DNA from: Haloarcula halophila
GTDB taxonomy: Archaea; Halobacteriota; Halobacteria; Halobacteriales; Haloarculaceae
Assembly: GCF_029278565.1 (NCBI RefSeq)
Contig: NZ_CP119559.1
Coordinates: 1,178,001-1,242,000, forward strand
Reading direction: 5' to 3'
Length of the DNA stretch: 64,000 nucleotides
This document shows, piece after piece, positions 43,077-51,586 of the stretch. Every line of letters starts with the position of its first letter. Positions within the stretch are counted from its first letter, which is position 1. The position numbers and the translations under genes were made by a program. Below the pieces are notes generated by a model. That model was given only the letters and a program-made list of their open reading frames with translations. It made no database searches and had not been told where the DNA came from.

Positions 43077-44804
43077 TTACGATCGCTCGGCAGTCACGAA
43101 CTTCGAGAGGTCGGCGTCGGCGACGCCATCGACCGACTCGTAAGGACGCTCGACGACGATGTTGCCGGCGGTCTGGGAGCCGATCCCCGGTATGGCCCGG
43201 AGTTCGTCCATCGACGCGGCGTTGAGATCCAGCGGGTGCGGGACTCCCGTGACCGATCGGTAGCCGTGGTCGGTAATCGCCACGTCGAGCACCCGGCCGA
43301 GTTCGCGCTCGCCGGGGATGGCGACCAACAGCGGGTAGGTCCCGAGTTGGCGGCCGAACGTCTTGCCGTCCTGGTGGTACTCCAGATGGACGTCGGGAAG
43401 CACCGTTCCGGGCGGGGCGACCCGCTGGAGCATCGGGTTGTCGATCTCCTCGCGGACCTCGCGTTTGTACTGTTTGAACAGCTTCTTGTGGTCGTTGGCG
43501 ATGTCCGCGCCGGTCTCGGCCATGTCGGTCCCTTCGAAGGCCATCACCTGGCGGATATTCACTCGACGGAGCATCAGCCCCTCGTCGTAGACCCGCTGGA
43601 GGAACCGCTTGTTGTGCTCGAAGGTCTCCCGGCGTTCGCCTTTCAGCCCGTGGACGAGGTTGATCCCCGGCAGCAGTTTCGGGAGGCGAGGGGCTGCGTC
43701 CTCGCCGAAGTTCGGTGCTGACCCGTCCGCATCGGTCCGCGGGTCCCCATCCCCACCGGGCCGCCAGCCGGCGACCTCGTTGACCACCTTCACGGCCTCG
43801 AAACACTCGTCGGCGGTGACGTTGAGGTTGTTGTCGCTCATCACCTCCGGGTCTGCCGACTCCAGGCCGAACGCGGCCGTGTCGCCGGGCGTGTTGTGCT
43901 CGGCGATGATCCGGATCCCCTCCCGGGCCTTCTCGGGCCACTTCACGATGGTGATGGGATTCATGTTGTCCAGATGGAGCGTCTCCAGGTCTGGCGCGAC
44001 CTCGCGGATGCCCCCGTAGAGCCGACGGAGCGCGTCGGGGTTCGGTGCCTCGCCGTCGCCGCCGTACGCGAGGATGTCGGCCTGTCGGCCCAGACGGAAG
44101 TGCTTGACACCGTGGTCCGAGAGGGCGTCGACCTCGTCGACGACGCTCTCGGGCGGGCGGAAGTCCGGGTCGCCGTACATCGGTTCCGTACAGAACGAAC
44201 AGCGGTACGGACAGCCCCGGGAGGTCTCCATCTCGCAGATGAGGTACTCCGGATGGTTGGGGTGGTGCTCGACGACGAACGCGCCGGCCCGCGCCCAGCG
44301 GGTCTCCTCCTCGACGGAGCGGTAGCGGTCGTTGAACCCCTCCAGGCCGGACTCGACGAGGTCGAAGACGGCCGCCTCGACGTCGGCCATCGCCATGAAG
44401 TCGAAGTCCAGATCGTCCCTGGCCGTCTCGCTCGCGCCCTCGTTGGCCTCGCCGACGCCGAACCGGACGGGGCCGCCGATGATGGAGGTCCCCTCGGCGG
44501 TCCAGGCCAGCTCCCGGACCTCGTCTGGCTCGGCGGGGGTCCCGCCGACGTACTTGCCGGGGACGGTCATCCCGCCGACGTAGACCATGAGGTCGGCCTC
44601 CTCGACGGCCTGCCAGCGGCGGCGTTCCTCGCGGAGTTCGTCGATCGTGTGGTAGGTGATCCGCTCGCTCGGGACGCCGGCGTCGACGAGTGCCCCGGCG
44701 GCGTACCGGGGATACGTCGAGATGTACGGCGGGACCCCGAAGTGTGCAGGTTCGTCGACGTAGCCGTCGACGATAGTCACGGAGAGCGTCTCGGGGTCGG
44801 TCAT
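43077..44804 (-). CDS. Radical SAM protein with C-terminal helix-hairpin-helix
   Basis: 575 residues. The cluster motif is C-x3-C-x2-C in RGCPYRCSFCTEP (about 191-203). N-terminal residues 1-180 include STYPRYAAGALVDAGV and VYVGGMTVPGKYVGG, a B12-like or flavodoxin-like fold seen in archaeal relatives. NLVHGLKGERRETFEHNKRF precedes an iron-sulfur/TRAM-like segment, and the C terminus has a helix-hairpin-helix (LNAASMDELRAIPGIGSQTA, about 523-542), which usually binds nucleic acid. RNA modification is possible but unproven. Known in archaea as a radical SAM/HhH family of unknown substrate. Confidence 0.85.
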   Translation of the reverse strand: MTDPETLSVTIVDGYVDEPAHFGVPPYISTYPRYAAGALVDAGVPSERITYHTIDELREERRRWQAVEEADLMVYVGGMTVPGKYVGGTPAEPDEVRELAWTAEGTSIIGGPVRFGVGEANEGASETARDDLDFDFMAMADVEAAVFDLVESGLEGFNDRYRSVEEETRWARAGAFVVEHHPNHPEYLICEMETSRGCPYRCSFCTEPMYGDPDFRPPESVVDEVDALSDHGVKHFRLGRQADILAYGGDGEAPNPDALRRLYGGIREVAPDLETLHLDNMNPITIVKWPEKAREGIRIIAEHNTPGDTAAFGLESADPEVMSDNNLNVTADECFEAVKVVNEVAGWRPGGDGDPRTDADGSAPNFGEDAAPRLPKLLPGINLVHGLKGERRETFEHNKRFLQRVYDEGLMLRRVNIRQVMAFEGTDMAETGADIANDHKKLFKQYKREVREEIDNPMLQRVAPPGTVLPDVHLEYHQDGKTFGRQLGTYPLLVAIPGERELGRVLDVAITDHGYRSVTGVPHPLDLNAASMDELRAIPGIGSQTAGNIVVERPYESVDGVADADLSKFVTAERS

Positions 44805-44827
44805 AGCCCGGGGTTGACGCTCGACGC

Positions 44828-45184
44828 CTAAAACGGTGTCTGGTCGGCCCGGGCGAGGTCGGCGGCCGCCAGCTCGGCGTTCCGTTCGTTGGCCTTCCAG
44901 AGGGCGTCGACGAGGTCCCCGACCACCGGGACCGAACCGACGGCGAAGTCCAGCCCGACGTTCAGCACCATCCGGGCGAGCGTCCGCAGGGAGACGCCAA
45001 GCCGAGCGGCTTCGACGACGATGTACAGCGAGAGCAGGGCCGTGACGGTGTCACCGGCGACCGGGACCAGCCCCAGCAGCGCGTCGAGGCCGACGCGGTA
45101 GCGGGTCAGCGGGACCCCGACGCTGTCGTCTAGCAGTCGCGCGACCCGCCGGATGCGGGTCAACCCGGGCGGTTCCTGTTCCAT
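44828..45184 (-). CDS. DUF4112 family membrane protein
   Basis: 118 residues. Signature of DUF4112: LDDSVGVPLTRYRVGLDALLGLVPVAGD (18-45) with two hydrophobic segments (about 32-62 and 70-92), then VGSVPVVGDLVDALWKANERN (81-101). The family is widespread, small and uncharacterised. It lies alone between two large genes and shares no overlap with either. Confidence 0.86.
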   Translation of the reverse strand: MEQEPPGLTRIRRVARLLDDSVGVPLTRYRVGLDALLGLVPVAGDTVTALLSLYIVVEAARLGVSLRTLARMVLNVGLDFAVGSVPVVGDLVDALWKANERNAELAAADLARADQTPF

Positions 45185-45226
45185 ACGAGTCCATCGTCGG
45201 CGGCGACAATAGCGCTTGGCCCGCTC

Positions 45227-47128
45227 TCAGTCGTCGGCACTGACCGGCCCCTCGTCGGCCTGGGCGTCCCAGAGGTCCGCGTAGTCGCCGCCGGCGGCCA
45301 GGAGGTCGGTGTGTGTCCCCTGCTCGGCGAGTTCCCCGTCGTCGAGCACGACGATGCGGTCGGCGTCCTGGATCGTCGAGAGGCGGTGGGCGATGACGAA
45401 GGCCGTCCGGTCCTCGACGAGGCGCTCGATGCTCTCCTGGATGCGCTCCTCGGTCTCGGTGTCGACGTCGCTCGTGGCCTCGTCGAAGATGATGATCTCC
45501 GGATCGTTCAACAGCGCGCGGGCGATGGCGACACGCTGGCGCTGGCCCCCCGAGAGTTTGATCCCGCGCTCGCCGATCTGAGTGTCGTAGCCCTCGGGCA
45601 GGTCCTCGACGAAGGCGTGAGCCTCCGCGGCCCGGGCAGCCTCCCGGACGCGCTCGCGTGCGGCCTCGTCGCCGTCGGCCTCCCCGTCTAACACTGTCCG
45701 GTCGCCGTAGGCGATGTTCTCCGCGACGGTCCCCGAGAAGAGATACGGTTGCTGTTCGACGATGGCGATGTCGTCACGGAGCGACTGGAGCGCGTACTCG
45801 CGGACGTCGACCCCGTCGACCCGAACCGCGCCCGAATCCACGTCGTGGAACCTGGGGACGAGTTTCAGCAGCGTCGACTTCCCGGCACCGGTCGGGCCGG
45901 CCAGCCCGACGGTCGCGCCCGCCGGGACGGAAAGGGAGACGTTCCGAACGACCGGTCGGTCGTCATCGTAGCCGAAGGTCACGTCCTCGAAGTCGACGCG
46001 GCCATCGATGTCGTCGGGTCGATACGGGTCCTCGGGGTCGGTGATCGTCGGGGCCTGTCCCAGCAGGCCGAAGACACGTTCGGCGCTGGACTTGGCGAGT
46101 TGGTACTTGTTCGCCGACTTCCCGACCCGGCGCATCGGCGAGTAGAGCCGGCGGAGATAGAGGAAAAAGAGCGCGAAGGTCCCGGTCTGGAGGGCCGCTT
46201 CACCGGGCGCGCTCGTGACGAAATCCATCCCGGCGACGTAAAGGATGCCGACGAAGACGACCCCGGTCAGCAGCCGGAGCCCGGCGAAGAAGGCCCGCCG
46301 GATGCGCAGCGCGCCGACCTTCTCGTCGTGGTAGGTCTGGCTCTGCTCGGTGACACGCTTGCGCTCGAAGGCATAGCGGTCGAAGGCCTTGATGACCGGC
46401 GCGCCGCTGAGGTTGTTTTCCAGGCGAGTGTTGAGCCGCGAAACGGTCCGGCGGATCGACCGGTAGCGGGGTTCGATCCAGGTGAGGAAATAGCCGCTGG
46501 CGACGCCGATGATCGGGACCGGGGCCAGCGCGATCAGCGCCAGCGTCGGGGAGTGCCAGTAGAGGACGGCAGCGATCCCGCCGACCGTGGCGACCACGCG
46601 GATGAGCTGGCGGAACTCCGTGTTGAGAAACGACTCAAGCCGGTTGATGTCGCTGTTGAGGATCGACATCATCCCGCCGGTCTGGTGGTTGGCGAAGAAG
46701 TCCATCGAGAGGTGCTGGAGGTGGTCGTAGGTGTCGTCACGCAGGTCACGCTGGATCTTCTGTGCGGTCGATTGCAGGAGGTACCGCGAGACGAACCGCG
46801 TGACAGAACGGATCAGGTACGCCACGGCGGCGATAACGACGAGTCGCTGGAGGAAGGCGACGCGTGCCGCCTCCCCGGTGATGCTGCCGGTCGGGAGCAG
46901 CCCGGCCGTCGTCAACAGTCCGGGCTCGCCGCTGTTGAGGATCACCCGATCGATGGCGGCGGCGACGACGATGGGCGGAACGAGCCGGGCAAAGCGGGTA
47001 CAGAACGCAGCGAGGATCCCAGCGAGCAGCCGGAGCCAGTACGGCGTCGCGTACCCGAAGAGGTTGACCATCGGATGCCCGTCGACGTTCTCGCGGACGC
47101 CCTCGAACCCACCGTGGTCCTCAGACAT
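45227..47128 (-). CDS. ABC exporter (fused membrane and ATP-binding domains)
   Basis: 633 residues. Six membrane helices (about 30-340) with the conserved DLRDDTYDHLQHLSMDFF intracellular loop. ATPase domain: Walker A GPTGAGKST (about 403-411), signature LSGGQRQR (about 518-525), Walker B IIIFDEAT (about 538-545), and H-loop IAHRLSTI (about 571-578). Homodimeric half-transporter type (MsbA-like), exporting lipids or drugs in relatives. Cargo unknown. A long reading frame on the other strand is a shadow of it. Confidence 0.93.
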   Translation of the reverse strand: MSEDHGGFEGVRENVDGHPMVNLFGYATPYWLRLLAGILAAFCTRFARLVPPIVVAAAIDRVILNSGEPGLLTTAGLLPTGSITGEAARVAFLQRLVVIAAVAYLIRSVTRFVSRYLLQSTAQKIQRDLRDDTYDHLQHLSMDFFANHQTGGMMSILNSDINRLESFLNTEFRQLIRVVATVGGIAAVLYWHSPTLALIALAPVPIIGVASGYFLTWIEPRYRSIRRTVSRLNTRLENNLSGAPVIKAFDRYAFERKRVTEQSQTYHDEKVGALRIRRAFFAGLRLLTGVVFVGILYVAGMDFVTSAPGEAALQTGTFALFFLYLRRLYSPMRRVGKSANKYQLAKSSAERVFGLLGQAPTITDPEDPYRPDDIDGRVDFEDVTFGYDDDRPVVRNVSLSVPAGATVGLAGPTGAGKSTLLKLVPRFHDVDSGAVRVDGVDVREYALQSLRDDIAIVEQQPYLFSGTVAENIAYGDRTVLDGEADGDEAARERVREAARAAEAHAFVEDLPEGYDTQIGERGIKLSGGQRQRVAIARALLNDPEIIIFDEATSDVDTETEERIQESIERLVEDRTAFVIAHRLSTIQDADRIVVLDDGELAEQGTHTDLLAAGGDYADLWDAQADEGPVSADD

Positions 47129-47179
47129 AGCCGTTGTTCCGGCCGCAGGCGGAAATATGCCGCGTTCGGCTCCGACGGG

Positions 47180-47983
47180 TTACACGTGGATGCAGCCTTC
47201 AGTGACCGGTCCGGCGGGAGTGGGCCGTGCGCCGTCGGCGACCCGAGCCGTCGTGACTGCGGCGGCCAGCGAGTCCAACGCGTCGTGGTTGTCGAGGTAC
47301 TGGCGGCGGTGAGCGCCCACGAGGACGCTACAGTCCGAGATGGCGTCGACGTTGGCCCCACGCCGGTCGCGGGCGCCCTCGACGTTCTTGTACCCCTCGC
47401 GGTAACAGCCAAGCCAGCTGAAGGTCGCTGCGGGGTAGACCTCACAGACCCGCGTCGTCGTCTCTCCGGTCTCGTCTTGCATCGGCACGACGGCGGTGTC
47501 GGCCCGCTGGGCCAGCCGCCCCAGCACGTCCCGGACGCCGTAGAGGGTCATGCTGCGCGTGCGGTTGGTGTACGGACAGAGCGCCCCACGGCGGAGGTCG
47601 GTCTCCCGCCGGACGTCGCGTTTCTCGACGGCCATCTCGGCGGTCCGGCGACAGCGCTGGGAGAACGACCGCGGGTCGTTGGGACCCTCCGAGCCGCCGA
47701 GCCACTCCAACAGGCCCGTCCAACTGCCCCCACACTGGGCGTCTAACACCGTCTGGGGGAGGCTGAACGGGAAGTCCATCCCGACCGTCCCGATATCGTC
47801 GTCGGTGATCCGCTCGCGGAGGCCGGCGTGTGCGGCTTCGCGGTCGCTGCCCCAGCGGTCGCTCGCGCGGTAGCACTCGTCGACACGAAGCCCTCGCGGG
47901 GTGGGCGTCGCCTCGGTGACCCAGAGCGCGTCGCCGGCCGCGCTCGCGCCGCTGAAGTCGACCCCCAGTACGCCCTCGTTCAT
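47180..47983 (-). CDS. DUF429 family protein
   Basis: 267 residues from ATG 47983 (MNEGVLGVDFSGASAAG). The conserved VDFSGA opening with Asp resembles the RNase H/actin-like start of DUF429. TVGMDFPFSLPQ (about 65-76), FSQRCRRTAEM and EVYPAATFSWLGC (about 186-198) match the family, as does the final DALDSLAAAVTTARVA. Some members have been proposed as nucleases; no activity is established. A longer frame to 48325 is not supported. Confidence 0.83.
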   Translation of the reverse strand: MNEGVLGVDFSGASAAGDALWVTEATPTPRGLRVDECYRASDRWGSDREAAHAGLRERITDDDIGTVGMDFPFSLPQTVLDAQCGGSWTGLLEWLGGSEGPNDPRSFSQRCRRTAEMAVEKRDVRRETDLRRGALCPYTNRTRSMTLYGVRDVLGRLAQRADTAVVPMQDETGETTTRVCEVYPAATFSWLGCYREGYKNVEGARDRRGANVDAISDCSVLVGAHRRQYLDNHDALDSLAAAVTTARVADGARPTPAGPVTEGCIHV

Positions 47984-48087
47984 ACCCACACGTTCACCGG
48001 CAGTGCCATGAACCTTCGGACCCGGTGTGGCGTCGGGGTGGATACCCGTCCGAAAGCGGTTTGTCCCCGACGAACCAACGAATCGGT

Positions 48088-48246
48088 ATGCCCGCCACGA
48101 TGGAAGTCGTCTGTACGGACGACGACTGCGAACTCGACATGTTCGAGCTGCATTACACGTACGATATGCCGGAGGATGTCGGGCTCGCCGACTTCGCCTG
48201 CCCGTACTGCGGGGGGGTCGACTGTCTCGAGGCGATCGAGCTATGA
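48088..48246 (+). CDS. Small zinc-ribbon protein (DUF7559-like)
   Basis: 52 residues: MPATMEVVCTDDDCELDMFE then LHYTYDMPEDVGLADF and ACPYCGGVDCLEAIEL. Five cysteines, in CTDDDC, CPYC and a final DC, can bind one zinc. Haloarchaea carry many such micro-proteins of unknown role. The TGA overlaps the Hsp20 start codon (ATGA), so the two are translated together. Family number from memory. ATG at 48088 chosen because the upstream frame has no family similarity. Confidence 0.78.
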   Translation: MPATMEVVCTDDDCELDMFELHYTYDMPEDVGLADFACPYCGGVDCLEAIEL

Positions 48247-48695
48247 TCCGCGAGCTCGGCGAAACCCTCGAAAACGCCGTCTTCGAGAACGTCGGCCGCG
48301 CCTCCTCGCGCGTCCAGGAGCGCAAGCCCCTGCCGGCGGATCTCCTGGAGTCCGACGACGCCTACCTCGTGGTGTTCGACGCACCGGGCGCGACCGCCTC
48401 CGACGTTCAGGTCCGATACGTCGACGACCGGGTGGAGGTCCGGATCGATCGGTTCCGTGACTTCCACGACGGGTTCGACATGCTGTTTCCCGGTCGCGGG
48501 CTGTCCCTGGACGGCTCGCTCACGCTGCCGGCCGACGCGGTCGTCGACGCCGAGGCCGCGACCGCGACGCTGAAAGCCGACGGGACGCTGCAGGTGACAG
48601 TCCCGAAAGTCGAAGCGGAAGACACCGCTCCCGAAGACGAGGAAGGAGCGACCGACGACCACGATTCCGACGAGGGCGACGACGGCGACGCCTGA
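48243..48695 (+). CDS. Small heat-shock protein (Hsp20/alpha-crystallin)
   Basis: 150 residues. The alpha-crystallin domain spans about 34-118: YLVVFDAPGATASDVQVRY, FRDFHDGFDMLFPGRGLSL and TLPADAVVDAEAATATLKADGTLQVTVPK, the last being the L-x-x-G-V/L-L-x-V/I family strand. The C-terminal tail from about 121 is strongly acidic (EDTAPEDEEGATDDHDSDEG) and has no I-x-I motif, which other Hsp20 proteins use to build oligomers. It prevents aggregation of unfolded proteins. Coupled to the zinc-ribbon micro-protein gene. Confidence 0.9.
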   Translation: MIRELGETLENAVFENVGRASSRVQERKPLPADLLESDDAYLVVFDAPGATASDVQVRYVDDRVEVRIDRFRDFHDGFDMLFPGRGLSLDGSLTLPADAVVDAEAATATLKADGTLQVTVPKVEAEDTAPEDEEGATDDHDSDEGDDGDA

Positions 48696-48701
48696 CCGGC
48701 C

Positions 48702-49811
48702 TCACCAGTCCCGCGTCGGGTCACCCAGCGGGTCGAACGCCTCGTCGCCGTCGAAGCGGGTCGGATCAGCCCGCGTGGCGAACTGTTCCGGGAGTGGCGA
48801 CGCCGTTCCCAGAACGACGCTGGCGACGTGGTCGCCGACGGCCGGTGCCCACATCAGCCCGTGACCGTGCCACCCTGTCGCGACGGAACAGCCCTCGGCC
48901 ACGGCACCGACCAGCGGATCGCGGTCCGGCGTCGCCGTACAGATCCCGGCCCACGACCGTGTCGCTGTCGGGGAGAGCGTCGTCGCGTCCGCAACCCGTT
49001 CGAGCGCGCCCGAGACGAACGACGGGTCCGCGTCGGGGTTCCAGTCTTCGGGGGTGGCCGCGTGTGCGCCGTCACCGACCAGCAGGCTCTCCGCCTGTGG
49101 CCGCCAGTAGAACTCCGCGGTCGCGTCGTACAGCGCGGGCAGCGTCGCCCCGACCGCGTCGGTCCGGAGCGCCTGTGCGCGATAGGTCTCCAGCGCGAGC
49201 GGGACGCCGATGGCCCCGACCAGCGGTGCCGTCGCGTGGCCGGCCGCGACGACGACCGCGTCCACCGTGTCGGTCCCGCTGGGCGTCTCGACCGTCCGGG
49301 GACCGGCCAGTGACACCTCGGTCCCGGTTCGAATCGCCGCCCCGGCGGCGCGGGCACGCTCGGCGAGAAACTCGACGGCCGCGTCCGGGTCCAGCAGCCC
49401 TGCGTCGGCCGCGATACCGGCGGTGACGACCGCCTCCGTGTCGAGCGCCGGGTAGCGGTCGGCCAACTCGGTGGGCGCGAGCCGCGAGACGGCCAGTCCG
49501 TGGGACTGCATCCGGTCGACCTGTCCATCGATAGCCGCGGCGTCGTCGGCGTCGCGAGCGAGCCAGACGTACGGGCAGTCGGTCAGGAGGCCCCACTCGC
49601 GGTACCGATCGATCGCGTGGCCCGCGACCGCCGCGTCCACCGGGTCGGCGAAGGCGTCGTAACAGATGCCGGCGGCCCGACCGGTCGTTCCACTCCCCAG
49701 CCGATCGCGTTCGTACAGCGTGACAGTCGCGCCTCGCTCCGCGAGCGATCCGGCGATAGCGAGACCGACGGCCCCACCGCCGACGACGGCCACCGTCATC
49801 GGTTCGGTCAC
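48702..49811 (-). CDS. FAD-dependent oxidoreductase (DadA/glycine-oxidase-like)
   Basis: 369 residues, GTG start at 49811 overlapping the upstream Nudix stop; an ATG four codons in is possible. Dinucleotide fold at VAVVGGGAVGLAIAGSLAERG (7-27), then VDAVVVAAGHAT (about 183-194) and the C-terminal GWHGHGLMWAPAVG (about 318-331), as in D-amino-acid dehydrogenases and glycine oxidases. Substrate: an amino acid or N-methyl amine. Translationally coupled to a CoA-pyrophosphatase-like Nudix gene, a pairing with no clear shared pathway. Confidence 0.85.
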   Translation of the reverse strand: MTEPMTVAVVGGGAVGLAIAGSLAERGATVTLYERDRLGSGTTGRAAGICYDAFADPVDAAVAGHAIDRYREWGLLTDCPYVWLARDADDAAAIDGQVDRMQSHGLAVSRLAPTELADRYPALDTEAVVTAGIAADAGLLDPDAAVEFLAERARAAGAAIRTGTEVSLAGPRTVETPSGTDTVDAVVVAAGHATAPLVGAIGVPLALETYRAQALRTDAVGATLPALYDATAEFYWRPQAESLLVGDGAHAATPEDWNPDADPSFVSGALERVADATTLSPTATRSWAGICTATPDRDPLVGAVAEGCSVATGWHGHGLMWAPAVGDHVASVVLGTASPLPEQFATRADPTRFDGDEAFDPLGDPTRDW

Positions 49812-50425
49812 TCCACCTCGTCACGGACCCGCGGCGGGAGGTCGTCGTCCGGGCCGGCGTAGCGATCCGGTTCGGCGGGCGCCCGCCAGTCGGTCCCGAG
49901 TTCGAGCAACTGGACGAGCATCCGTGCGGTGGCTCCCCACACCGTGTAGCCGTCGACGTAGAAGAAGTGCAACCGGATCTCCCCGTAGTGGGGGTGGTCA
50001 CGCTGTTCGGACTCGTAGTTGTCCAGATCTGTCAGTGCCGCGACCGAGAGACAGACGATCTCGGCGACCTCCTGATCGTTCGGGACGTAGTCACGTTCGG
50101 GGATGCGAGCGACGAAGGGTCGCACCGAGTAGTGGGTGACCGTCCGGATGTCGTCGAGCCGTCCGACGACGTTTGCCGCACGCGGGTCCAGGCCGATCTC
50201 CTCGTTCGCCTCCCGTAACGCGGTCTGGAGGAGGTCGGCGTCCTCGGGCTCGCGACCGCCACCGGGAAAGGACATCTGCCCGGGATGGTCCTGAAGGTGA
50301 TCCGCGCGTTTCGTGAAGAGGATCGACTCCTCGTCGCTACTGACGACCGGAGCGACGACGGCTGCCTCGCGCCGCTCGTCGTCGACGACCACCGGTTCGT
50401 GGTCTCCGATCCGGTCGAACTCCAT
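49808..50425 (-). CDS. Nudix hydrolase, CoA-pyrophosphatase-like
   Basis: 205 residues. The Nudix box is intact at about 55-78 (GGREPEDADLL then QTALREANEEIGL), following G-x5-E-x7-R-E-x2-E-E-x-G-hydrophobic. The preceding ILFTKRADHLQDHPGQMSFPG (35-55) matches the NUDIX/UPF0035 motif of CoA diphosphatases (K-R-A..L..H.GQ-x-F-P-GG). It would cleave CoA or related dinucleotides. The stop overlaps the start of the FAD-oxidoreductase gene. Confidence 0.88.
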   Translation of the reverse strand: MEFDRIGDHEPVVVDDERREAAVVAPVVSSDEESILFTKRADHLQDHPGQMSFPGGGREPEDADLLQTALREANEEIGLDPRAANVVGRLDDIRTVTHYSVRPFVARIPERDYVPNDQEVAEIVCLSVAALTDLDNYESEQRDHPHYGEIRLHFFYVDGYTVWGATARMLVQLLELGTDWRAPAEPDRYAGPDDDLPPRVRDEVE

Positions 50426-50482
50426 ACGCTCTGTGGGAAGCGGACGACAATAAGTCGGCTGGTCGACGGTGCCACTGGCCAG

Positions 50483-50965
50483 TCAGTCGCCGCTGAGAGC
50501 GTGGGCGTCCGTCGCCGGGAGACCGCCGTCCGCCTCGTAGGCATCCAGAAAGTCCGGAATCGTCGTCGTCTCCGCCCCGTCGGTACAGGGATAGACTCCC
50601 GCCAGTTCGTCGTCGTAGACGGCAAGCACCATCACCGGCAGCCGCAACACCCGATACGAGGTGCCCAACAGGGGAGAGACCTGTCGAGTCTCGAACGGCG
50701 GTTCGACGGTCACGCCGTGGTCACTCGCCCAGTCCCCGAACCGCTCGAACGTCGCGACGATCTCGTCGTGTGTGGTCTCACCGTCGAGCCGGATCTCGTC
50801 GGGCCAGGTCTCCACGTCGAACCCGTCGATCGCACCCTGGCTACGGAGCTGTCCCAGCCGATCGAGGACGGTCGTCCGCGTCCCACAGACCGGTTGCCGC
50901 GTCCACAGAGTCATCCTGACGGTCGTCCCGTCGTTCGCCGAGTCGATCGTCGACTGTTGGGGCAT
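50483..50965 (-). CDS. HTH-type haloarchaeal protein of unknown function
   Basis: 160 residues from ATG 50965. MTLWTRQPVCGTRTTVLDRL and GAIDGFDVETWPDEIRLD are a pattern seen in haloarchaeal 'HTH domain' proteins that begin with a strand and helix of this kind; the rest (VTVEPPFETRQVSPLLGTSY, VLRLPVMVLAVYDDELAGVY) is a second alpha/beta part. No clear DNA-binding helix is visible. Stands alone; TATA-like GGATATTC on the minus strand about 26 bases upstream. Function unknown. Confidence 0.68.
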   Translation of the reverse strand: MPQQSTIDSANDGTTVRMTLWTRQPVCGTRTTVLDRLGQLRSQGAIDGFDVETWPDEIRLDGETTHDEIVATFERFGDWASDHGVTVEPPFETRQVSPLLGTSYRVLRLPVMVLAVYDDELAGVYPCTDGAETTTIPDFLDAYEADGGLPATDAHALSGD

Positions 50966-51079
50966 GTGTCGTGTGAACAAATACCTCAGAATATCCAATA
51001 ACCGTTTCGTCTAGGCTGTTATAGGTGTTTGCACATCCACTAATACGTAGCACGGCGATTCGACCGACAGATACTGCGC

Positions 51080-51544
51080 TCAAGCGCTATCGAGCCGATC
51101 ACGCGCGGCACCGAGATCGACCGCACCCCAGGCGTCGAGGTCGTAGCTCACGTCTAGAAGATCCGCGATCCGGTCCTCGTCGCCGGTGTCGATCGCCGCC
51201 GCCGCGTCGGCCCGGAACTGGCGTTCGACGGCCTCGACGACGCGGTCACGGGAGAGGTCCCGATCGGGAACGTCCATGATGTGTGGCAGGTCGCCGGCCC
51301 CGTCCGGAAGCGTCGGGAAGGCGGTCGGCCCGACGACGAGTACCTCCGCCTCCGCCTCGTCGGCGTCGACACCGACGAGATGGTACGACTCGACGGCGGC
51401 GTCGATCACGTCGTCGTATGCGGCGGGGTCCGTGTCCTCCCCGCGTTTGAACGCGAGTTCGGCACACGCCCGCCCGAGTTCCGCTCGGGAGAGCGCGTCG
51501 AAGAGGTCGACGATGCCGGCCAGTTCGTCGGCAGAGATGTCCAT
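51080..51544 (-). CDS. DUF7109-like acidic protein
   Basis: 154 residues, acidic and helical. MDISADELAGIVDLFDALSR at the start (helix pair), LGRACAELAFKRGED, DDVIDAAVESYHLVGVDADE, then VVGPTAFPTLPDGAGDLPHI (about 69-88) and DLDAWGAVDLGAARDRL at the end. The proline-rich VGPTAFPTLPD-x7-PHI block is a family mark as I recall. No catalytic motif and no cysteine besides one in GRACAELA. Unknown role. Confidence 0.68.
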   Translation of the reverse strand: MDISADELAGIVDLFDALSRAELGRACAELAFKRGEDTDPAAYDDVIDAAVESYHLVGVDADEAEAEVLVVGPTAFPTLPDGAGDLPHIMDVPDRDLSRDRVVEAVERQFRADAAAAIDTGDEDRIADLLDVSYDLDAWGAVDLGAARDRLDSA

Positions 51545-51586
51545 ACGGACCGTCCGGACGCCGGTGGCTTCAGCGTTACCGAGCCG

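Noticed and set aside
45749-47746. 665-residue plus-strand open frame opposite the ABC transporter
   Set aside because: It mirrors the ABC exporter on the other strand. Arg/Gly/Asp-heavy composition without domains is the typical shadow of a GC-rich coding frame.
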